Below, one piece after another: positions 58,476 to 64,000 of a stretch of 64,000 bases of DNA. A program made the translations under genes and the position numbers. Position 1 is the first letter of the stretch. Each line of letters starts with the position of its first letter. The notes under the pieces were generated by a model. It was not told the origin of the DNA and did no database searches. It saw only the letters and a list, made by a program, of their open reading frames with translations. The DNA is from a virus: IMG/VR virus record IMGVR_UViG_3300025687_000001, positions 1-64,000 of that record. One strand, written 5' to 3'.

Positions 58476-59723
58476 TCACTGCAAGCTAGTTAAGTCGATG
58501 TCGGGGCAGACCACCAGCAGCTCAGCGGCAGCAGCGTTTTCAGAGCTTTGCGCGCTTGTGACGTCCGCCTGCGCAGACTCGAGCTCGCTGAGAGCAGAGT
58601 TTTCAGCGGTAATCTTAGTATTAAGATCAGTGTTGCTCGTAGCACATTGGGTCGTAGCGTAACTAAGATGCTCCGCGATCTTGGCTGCCAGGCCCGACGA
58701 GCTCTGGTACGAGTTTAGCGCTGCTTGTGCTTTGTTCGCTGCCGCCGCTGCTGCGCCGTAGTCGTTAGTGGGTAGGATGTCTGTGAAAAGCCGGATCTCG
58801 AAAGAGTCAGCCCCTGCTGCTGGCGTGAAACTGAATGCCGGAGATACCGTAGCGTTAGTAGCGCCTACTGCGATAATAGCCCGGACCTCCTTATGCCCGT
58901 CAGTAGCATCCGTGAGGGCCAGAATTCCGCCAATGTACGCACCCTCCAGGGCGACGCCCAGCTTCACCACCGTAGCAGTGCTACCCGCCTGAGCTGTGCC
59001 TGTGAGCCCATTCACCGCCCTAGTGGCCCTCTCAAATTGGTCCGCTGCAGCGTTCAACGCCGTAATAGCGTTTTGTAGCGCGATGGCTGGATTAAGGGCC
59101 GGAGCAGTATTAGCCACGTCAACCAGCCCGTTGAGCTCAGTGAGACGGGTCTTGTAGCCGCAGTGGATGTCACGCTTGTCACGACTAACGGTCGTATTGC
59201 CCTGCGCAGTATTGTACGCCGTCTGCTTAGTGGCCTGAGTGAACTCAGCGTCCACTCGGGCTTCGTACGCGTCGGAGTAAGCGGTTTTGTAGCCGTCCTT
59301 AACTGCAGCGCCCGCAGAGTTAGTCGGCAGCTGCGTAGTCTCAGCTGCCGTAATGAACTGCGTCCGCGACGTCTGCCAGGTGGTGACCAGGCTGTCCACT
59401 CGGTCAGTGACAACAGGGATGGCCGCGATAGCCGTGTCTAAATCGTCGAACGTTAGTGTGACTTTGGCTACCCGGTACTCGGTGTGCCCTAGGGCCACTG
59501 CGGTAGACCGAATGTCCTGCACCAGGTCCATGTCTGCGATAGTAGCTACGCGCGTAAAAACGTCGTCCGGCGCCGTAGCTCCTAGCGTCACCACAAATAC
59601 ATGCGGAGACATCGGAGGAGTGGATGGAGACGAGCCCGACGTGGCTACGATCTCAATGTGATACTTAGCGATGCCTCCGCTATAGGTAGCGTATCTCCGC
59701 TGCTTAACGCTTAGCTCAGACAT
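58476..59723 (-). CDS. Elongated fibre or tail structural protein
   Basis: A 415-residue protein. Residues 1-90 are beta-rich (KYHIEIVATSGSSPS; HVFVVTLGATAPD). Residues 100-230 and 320-410 are Ala/Thr/Ser-rich helices likely to form trimeric coiled coils. Between them is a beta domain (GVALEGAYIGGILALTDAT). This alternation is usual in fibres and baseplate spikes. It overlaps the next gene upstream by 8 nt. Part of a fibre cluster continuing past the right edge. Confidence 0.6.
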   Translation of the reverse strand: MSELSVKQRRYATYSGGIAKYHIEIVATSGSSPSTPPMSPHVFVVTLGATAPDDVFTRVATIADMDLVQDIRSTAVALGHTEYRVAKVTLTFDDLDTAIAAIPVVTDRVDSLVTTWQTSRTQFITAAETTQLPTNSAGAAVKDGYKTAYSDAYEARVDAEFTQATKQTAYNTAQGNTTVSRDKRDIHCGYKTRLTELNGLVDVANTAPALNPAIALQNAITALNAAADQFERATRAVNGLTGTAQAGSTATVVKLGVALEGAYIGGILALTDATDGHKEVRAIIAVGATNATVSPAFSFTPAAGADSFEIRLFTDILPTNDYGAAAAAANKAQAALNSYQSSSGLAAKIAEHLSYATTQCATSNTDLNTKITAENSALSELESAQADVTSAQSSENAAAAELLVVCPDIDLTSLQ

Positions 59724-60468
59724 TCAAGACCTCAGAGGCAGTAGGCGCAGTCGGCGCCTTTACGGTAACCACAATATCTGCTGTATCGGAGACGCTATCG
59801 GTGACTCGCACGGTTACTGTCTCTACCACGTCTACCCCACCGGCAACAAACACCCCAGTACTGGTAACCAGGCTACTGTTAGTAGTGCCGTCCGACACAA
59901 GACTGTACACATACTCCCGAACACCGCCAGAGGCCTCAAAGTGTAGTTGGTCCCCAGGGTATACGGAGTACGCCACGCTGCTGTCTCTGTAAGGCACCGC
60001 GCCAATCACGCCCAAAGTAAGGGGGCCGAAGGTGCCGCTGGTACTGGACGAATCCACGCCTAGCAGTGCCTTGACGCCTCCTCTGGCGGCCTGGTACGCG
60101 TTGTTAGCCGCGTCCCACTTAGTGTAAGTCTGGCTGATGCTGTTAGTTCTGTAGGCGTGGTACCCAAAGGCGTACGTACCGTTGGTAGCTTCGTCTGGGT
60201 CGTATACGTCTGCTTCGGAGGGGTCGATTACCCCGAGCCCGGACAGATCAACGTGGTTGGCCACTCTGCGGTACTGAGGAGAGCTCCACGTCCACGCACG
60301 GTACCCTGTCTGCGGAGCTTCGTCCGGGGCGGGATCTACCGTCTTGGCCCTAACTACAACGAGTATACTGTCCGAAACCTCGGAAGGCCCGGAGGTAGCT
60401 AACGTCAGCGTCCACAGAGAAGACGGGGCATCATACGTCAGCCCGGCCGTGAGGGTTAAGCTAGGCAC
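59716..60468 (-). CDS. Tail-associated protein with Ig-like C-terminal domain
   Basis: A 250-residue beta-rich protein. The last 85 residues (HFEASGGVREYVYSLV; GVDVVETVTVRVTDSVSDTADIVVTVK) match bacterial Ig-like or cadherin-like domains common on phage tails and capsids, where they bind carbohydrates. The N-terminal half also looks like a beta sandwich. One nucleotide-level stop/start overlap joins it to the gene upstream. Confidence 0.6.
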   Translation of the reverse strand: MPSLTLTAGLTYDAPSSLWTLTLATSGPSEVSDSILVVVRAKTVDPAPDEAPQTGYRAWTWSSPQYRRVANHVDLSGLGVIDPSEADVYDPDEATNGTYAFGYHAYRTNSISQTYTKWDAANNAYQAARGGVKALLGVDSSSTSGTFGPLTLGVIGAVPYRDSSVAYSVYPGDQLHFEASGGVREYVYSLVSDGTTNSSLVTSTGVFVAGGVDVVETVTVRVTDSVSDTADIVVTVKAPTAPTASEVLNV

Positions 60469-60833
60469 TACGCGGACTCTAGCTCATTAACCGCTACACC
60501 CACAAACGCAGCTACCTCTTCGTACGCGTCCAACACAGCTTGTACGCGCGTAACGAAGTCGCCTTTGGCAGCAGCCCCCGATGCAGCGGTATCATAGACT
60601 ATTGTGGCGGTGGCCTTCCGGTAGTGGCTGTAGTTCGTATCCCGTACAGCCGGGTACGCAACAATCTCGTACGGGGAGGCTACGCCCACGTAAGCGTCTT
60701 TGTCCTCTGTCACTCCTCGGCTAAACATAAGCAATTCGTCGGGGATACCGTCTCCATCGCTGACCGTAGCTACAATTTGGGATTGACCCTCTCCCAGTAT
60801 GGTACAGTTCAGCGTCAGAGTTAATGTAGCCAC
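60468..60833 (-). CDS. Small beta-rich structural protein
   Basis: A 121-residue protein from a GTG with GGAG upstream. Residues 1-75 form beta strands (LTLTLNCTILGEGQSQIVATV), and the C-terminus is helical (VTRVQAVLDAYEEVAAFVGVAV). It starts 13 nt from the divergent RuvC-like gene. The next genes in its operon are fibre-type proteins, so a tail role is likely. Confidence 0.5.
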   Translation of the reverse strand: MATLTLTLNCTILGEGQSQIVATVSDGDGIPDELLMFSRGVTEDKDAYVGVASPYEIVAYPAVRDTNYSHYRKATATIVYDTAASGAAAKGDFVTRVQAVLDAYEEVAAFVGVAVNELESA

Positions 60834-60846
60834 GCGTGGTCTCCAA

Positions 60847-61368
60847 ATGCATACTTACCTGGGGATAGACCCCAGCCTAACGTCCACAGGAATAGTACTC
60901 CTATCTTCCAACACCCGGCCAACAGAAATCGCGTTATGCCCTACCACCCGGAAATACAGGCTGAGCTGGTTCTATAGCGAGGTGGAGAAGCTTTTGTGGG
61001 GTCGTCGCGTGACTTATGCCGCCATAGAAGGCCCTTCGTACGGGAGCGTCGGCAGGGGCTCTGACCTGGATCAGCTGCGGGGGGCGCTGCGCCTTCTTCT
61101 AGAGCTGCGCAACATCCCCTATGTTATCCCTGCCCCCAAGGAAGTTAAGAAATTCGGAGCAGGCCTGGGTGGCGCTACCAAGCCCCAAATGGTGCGGGCG
61201 GCCAACGCTGACGGCTGCGCCTCCGACTTAGACGACATCTGCGATGCCTGGCACCTGGCCCGACTTGCTGAAGGCGTATACTTAGGTCGAAGCCCAAAGC
61301 CTACCCGCGCCTCTGCGCAAGTAGTTCACAACCTAATCACTAGGGTGGCAGAGCATGCCTCTCTCTAA
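60847..61368 (+). CDS. RuvC-like Holliday-junction resolvase
   Basis: A 173-residue protein from the ATG at 60847. Pattern of the RuvC RNase H fold: LGIDPSLTSTGIVLL with catalytic Asp near residue 8, YAAIEGPSYGS with Glu near 62, a helix GALRLLLELRNIPY followed by PKEVKKFGAG, and DDICDAWHLARLA near 130 supplying the last acidic residues. The family is usually 150-190 residues long. It would cut branched DNA before packaging. No ribosome site is visible upstream, and only 13 bases separate it from the divergent gene, so the message may be leaderless. Confidence 0.8.
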   Translation: MHTYLGIDPSLTSTGIVLLSSNTRPTEIALCPTTRKYRLSWFYSEVEKLLWGRRVTYAAIEGPSYGSVGRGSDLDQLRGALRLLLELRNIPYVIPAPKEVKKFGAGLGGATKPQMVRAANADGCASDLDDICDAWHLARLAEGVYLGRSPKPTRASAQVVHNLITRVAEHASL

Positions 61369-61807
61369 CGCCACCCTTCTTCAAGAGCTAGTTGACTTAG
61401 GGGAACACGCTACTCAACCCGGAGCGGCCCGAGCTTGGGGCGCTGCTTACGCTGCTTACGCCCAGCAATCTACCGCGCTCTCTCCTACACCGGGAATAGC
61501 CTTAGCTACTGCGACAAGTGTGATTGTCCCGGCCTTAGCTGGGCTCCCCTCCGCCGGTAGCAGTTTCTACTCAACACTAGCTGCCGCATTGATGGCTTTC
61601 TGGACGACAGCAATCCCTTCAGGTACTCCGGGTGCGGGGGCAGTGCTTGTGCCCCCCGGGCTAGCTGAGCTTCTCGAGCCGCCGTCGCGGTCTGCATTAG
61701 CAGCTCGAGACCGCGTCTCTGCCCTGACTCCTATTGCTAATACGCTGCACACCTGGGCACTGACGATATCCTACACCGTAGGGCAGAGCAGCGTGCCTCT
61801 TACCTAG
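61355..61807 (+). CDS. Ala-rich 150-aa protein, possible tail or neck component
   Basis: A protein with AWGAAYAAYAQQST near residue 27 and a long run of small hydrophobic residues (GIALATATSVIVPALAGLP; LAAALMAFWTTAI). This pattern is often found in small phage structural proteins, but here the gene is on the strand of replication genes. It overlaps the resolvase end by 14 nt and the convergent gene by 8 nt. Function not determined. Confidence 0.45.
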   Translation: MPLSNATLLQELVDLGEHATQPGAARAWGAAYAAYAQQSTALSPTPGIALATATSVIVPALAGLPSAGSSFYSTLAAALMAFWTTAIPSGTPGAGAVLVPPGLAELLEPPSRSALAARDRVSALTPIANTLHTWALTISYTVGQSSVPLT

Positions 61808-62270
61808 CCCCAAGTTCGTACCCTGCGTAGCCGCCCGCAAGAAACAATACTGCCCCCGCCGCAATGACCCAGTAAAGCGCACCTCCACGCACAGACCACT
61901 CGTACTCCTCTGCGACTTCGGCTTCTAGCGCGCGGAGCATTTTAGCGTCCTCCTCGCCCACTTCCATGTACTCAGCAATCGCGTTCTCATAGGACGCCAC
62001 CGCTAACGTGTATAGCCTAGCCTGTCTCTCTAGCAGAGTAATCTTAAGCTCGTAGCTGCCTAGGAGATCTTCGTTCTCCCGGCAACCCACTTCGTAAAGC
62101 TTGAGTAGCTTGGCCTGCTCGAAGTCGTAGCAAGCTAGATCCCCGACTACGGACCACCGAGGTAATTCCGCGCTAAGGCTGTAAGTCGGAAAAGCTAGTT
62201 GCAGCACGCACGTTAGCGCGAGCAGTCTCGGCCCTAGTCCTGATGTCCCCGATGGTTTGATCGATAACAT
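61800..62270 (-). CDS. Secreted membrane-anchored coiled-coil protein, possible spanin component
   Basis: A 156-residue protein. The ATG at 62270 is chosen because AGGAGG lies 7 nt upstream. Residues 10-35 form a signal peptide (LLALTCVLQLAFPTYSLSA), the middle is helical and charged (ITLLERQARLYTLAVASYENA), and the C-terminus has a membrane helix (YWVIAAGAVLFLAGGYAGY). Its 5' end lies inside the next gene in a different frame, an arrangement known for spanin pairs. It may span the envelope at lysis; a tail-associated role is the alternative. Confidence 0.5.
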   Translation of the reverse strand: MLSIKPSGTSGLGPRLLALTCVLQLAFPTYSLSAELPRWSVVGDLACYDFEQAKLLKLYEVGCRENEDLLGSYELKITLLERQARLYTLAVASYENAIAEYMEVGEEDAKMLRALEAEVAEEYEWSVRGGALYWVIAAGAVLFLAGGYAGYELGAR

Positions 62271-62511
62271 CGATGTCCTCCTGAAGCGCTTCGGCCTTGA
62301 GACGAGCATCGCGAGCAGCGTTAGCCGATGTGGCCGCCTCCTCCAACTTTTTCGCTCGCTCAAGCATGTAGAGCTTCATGCGTCTATGAACCGAGTGCGC
62401 CCCACTTTTTAGCTTCAAGAGCCCTATAGCGGCAATCACTGCCAACGCTACCAAATATACCCACCAGGGAGCCTCGGCTTTTTCTAGCGCCCGCAGCAGT
62501 TCCTTTTCCAT
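62173..62511 (-). CDS. Membrane-anchored coiled-coil protein, possible inner-membrane spanin
   Basis: A 112-residue protein with a single N-terminal membrane helix (WWVYLVALAVIAAIGLL, residues 16-32), then a basic stretch and a long coiled coil (ERAKKLEEAATSANAARDAR; ALQEDIDVIDQTIGDIR). This is the topology of i-spanins. The downstream gene is partly nested in it. Its ATG overlaps the upstream stop (TAATG). No endolysin is recognised in the window, so the lysis role is provisional. Confidence 0.5.
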   Translation of the reverse strand: MEKELLRALEKAEAPWWVYLVALAVIAAIGLLKLKSGAHSVHRRMKLYMLERAKKLEEAATSANAARDARLKAEALQEDIDVIDQTIGDIRTRAETARANVRAATSFSDLQP

Positions 62512-64000
62512 TACGGGTTCTCGTTGGTAACAACGTACGCCACCAGACGCCCCGCGGTGGTGTTGCCTAGTTCTGCGGCTCCACCGACCGCCGTGAACTG
62601 GAGCTGGAGCCGCTTGTTCGCCTGCACGTCTACTGCGTAATCAAAGAAGTCCTGATCCCCCACTACCTCAAATCGACCAGTGGGCATCTCCAGCAAATCT
62701 ACCTCAGCGAACGGAGTATACACAGCGTCCGCCGTATCAATCTTAAAGTTCAGCGCCGTCTGGCTACCGTCGGAAGTGGTGAACACCTCGGTGATGTCCA
62801 CGTAGATGCGGGTAAGCTTCGCGTCCTTCGTGGCGTAGTTGGAGCCGAAACGCTGAAACGCATCTACTGCAAGCCCGGCAACGGCCCCCGCAGCCGCCAC
62901 CGTAGTATCGGTAACTTCTGTCACGTGCGTGAGGTCATGCCGAGCAATGGCAGTAGCCAGATAGTCTAGCTGCGCGCTGAGAGTGCCCGCAGCCGTGTAG
63001 ACGTTGTACGTGTCCGCTGCAGCAGAGGACCCAGTCCTGGCCTTGCTGCCGATGCTTGCTGCGCCCTCATGCGCGTCTTCATCAGAAGCTAGGTCGAGGA
63101 AGTTAGCGGGAACTTTGAAGCTAGCCCTACGGATCGCGGAGTTTTCCACGTACCCGCCGTTAGGCGTGAAGACAAACCCCGACCCGTCGAAAGTACAGAT
63201 CGGTACGAGATGGTGGTTGGGGTAGTCGTACTGAGTGGTAGTAGCTCCGGTAAAGCTGTCCCCGCTGGTGACTAGCTCCTTGCCTCCAACGCCGTCAAAT
63301 TTGTACAGGGACCAGGCAATCCCAGGGTCGTCGTTGTCCCACAGAATCCGAAAGGGCGTGGTTTCCGGGACCACCACGGTAGTCTCGGTCACCCAAAGAA
63401 CCGTTAGGTAGTCTATGTTACCACTGCCATCAACACCCCCGCGGCCTCCATTGTCGTACCAGTACGTGGCCCCTTGGTTGTTGCAGTTCGTAATGGTGAC
63501 CCACATGTCTACCTGCGGGATGCCCCCCGCACTAACCAGGCCGGCTTCCTCCGTGCCATCCGGCCCATACTTGGTAATCAGATTAGCCCCGGGACTTGTG
63601 AGCACTACGCGCGTAGGGAGCGCTACGAGCTCCGCTTCGGTAATGTTGCCCGCAGCAAGACCGGGGTAGTCCAGGTCTGTGCCCCAGGATTTGTCCTTCC
63701 AGCTCCCGGAACCTGTGCGCTCGAACTTGAGCGCCAGGGAATCTCCTCGCCGCATCATCGTCAGGTCGTTGTCACTGGCCTGCGCGTAGAATGCTGTGAG
63801 ATCCCCTTTTACAATAACCGCCTTTCCGCCATCTACACCGGCGTAATTCGGCGCGTGCACGATCAGCTTCTGGTCGTCGGCTGGAGTTATTTTGTACCCT
63901 GTAGACGCCGGGATGCCGGTAGTAGCTAGCGGGGTGTGGTCAACCTGCTCAATCCCAATGAACCCCCCGTCCGAAGAGATAAACGCCCCAGATGCAGCAA
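62511..64000 (-). CDS. Large beta-rich fibre or tail protein, N-terminus beyond the window
   Basis: The frame is open through the right edge at 64000, so the start lies outside; an internal GTG at 63860 is not needed. The visible 496 residues are beta-rich with many Gly, Thr and Asp (YWYDNGGRGGVDGSGNIDY; FRILWDNDDPGIAWSLYKF) and an Ala-rich helical segment (YLATAIARHDLTHVTEV). Composition fits a receptor-binding or fibre protein. It overlaps the possible spanin gene by 1 nt. Confidence 0.65.
   Translation of the reverse strand, partial: AASGAFISSDGGFIGIEQVDHTPLATTGIPASTGYKITPADDQKLIVHAPNYAGVDGGKAVIVKGDLTAFYAQASDNDLTMMRRGDSLALKFERTGSGSWKDKSWGTDLDYPGLAAGNITEAELVALPTRVVLTSPGANLITKYGPDGTEEAGLVSAGGIPQVDMWVTITNCNNQGATYWYDNGGRGGVDGSGNIDYLTVLWVTETTVVVPETTPFRILWDNDDPGIAWSLYKFDGVGGKELVTSGDSFTGATTTQYDYPNHHLVPICTFDGSGFVFTPNGGYVENSAIRRASFKVPANFLDLASDEDAHEGAASIGSKARTGSSAAADTYNVYTAAGTLSAQLDYLATAIARHDLTHVTEVTDTTVAAAGAVAGLAVDAFQRFGSNYATKDAKLTRIYVDITEVFTTSDGSQTALNFKIDTADAVYTPFAEVDLLEMPTGRFEVVGDQDFFDYAVDVQANKRLQLQFTAVGGAAELGNTTAGRLVAYVVTNENP

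Larger units (their letters stand above)
2911..63615. repeat. Dispersed 10-bp palindrome TACGCGCGTA (at least 17 perfect copies)
   Basis: Perfect copies start at 2911, 5525, 10210, 11868, 17904, 18557, 24352, 30270, 32701, 37168, 42634, 45839, 51129, 54194, 59547, 60543 and 63606. One-mismatch copies include 7334, 27968, 36476, 42404 and 46671. Copies at 30270 and 54194 extend to CGTACGCGCGTACG. They lie in genes of both strands and in different reading frames (TRV, YAR, VRAY), so codon use does not explain them. No copy lies in 24.4-27.9 kb, where the GC-rich insert is. A random 64-kb sequence should contain far fewer than one copy. Confidence 0.9.

Overview
This window is an internal piece of a large tailed double-stranded DNA bacteriophage genome. 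It carries an HK97-type major capsid protein, prohead protease, portal, large terminase and tail-fibre-like proteins, together with its own replication and transcription genes. No host genes, rRNA, tRNA, integrase or CRISPR array are visible. Genes are tightly packed, often with 1-4 nt ATGA or GTGA stop/start overlaps. Most of the window looks about 55-58% G+C. The genes expected to be expressed most (capsid, MoxR ATPase, VWA protein, the 24.8-27.2 kb pair) prefer C/G-ending codons, which suggests a high-GC host; the host itself cannot be named from the sequence.

Layout. 1-20.4 kb (minus strand): tail fibre repeats, capsid and decoration proteins, prohead protease, and a long series of small proteins that are probably virion-internal and share a KTA tripeptide or an N-terminal AYxLG-type tag. 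Embedded at 16.9-24.7 kb is a multisubunit RNA polymerase in an unusual arrangement: beta is fused to the N-terminal, catalytic half of beta-prime (1448 aa), and the C-terminal half of beta-prime is a separate 593-aa gene, with four small genes in between. 24.8-27.7 kb (plus strand): a GC-rich two-gene insert with hairpins at its ends. 27.8-29.9 kb (minus): portal and a small partner. 29.9-34.9 kb (plus): zinc-ribbon protein, SNF2-type helicase, RNase HI, PD-(D/E)XK nuclease, ParB-like protein. 35.0-35.8 kb (minus): sigma-70-family factor. 35.9-44.1 kb (plus): probable ssDNA-binding protein, Cas4/RecB-like nuclease, primase-helicase and a UDG-family A DNA polymerase fusion. 44.1-44.5 kb: structured non-coding segment. 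44.5-46.1 kb (minus): large terminase. 46.1-49.5 kb (plus): MoxR AAA+ ATPase, DinG/XPD-type helicase, zinc ribbon. 49.4-51.7 kb (minus): three probable virion proteins. 51.8-58.4 kb (plus): a VWA/metallopeptidase protein followed by an operon with a reverse transcriptase and four unrecognised proteins. 58.5-64 kb: minus-strand tail or fibre proteins and a possible lysis gene pair, interrupted by a plus-strand RuvC-like resolvase and a small protein.

How the parts fit together. The replication genes form a nearly self-sufficient replisome. The polymerase subunits and sigma factor imply phage-directed transcription. Because the polymerase genes lie inside the virion block, the enzyme may be packaged in the particle (inference). 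The most striking DNA-level signal is a perfect 10-bp palindrome, TACGCGCGTA, found at least 17 times about every 4 kb on both sides of the GC-rich insert but not in it; the phage also encodes a ParB-like protein that could read it. The best candidates for a new biological system are this palindrome array, the reverse-transcriptase operon, the beta/beta-prime fusion polymerase, and the structured RNA next to the terminase gene.
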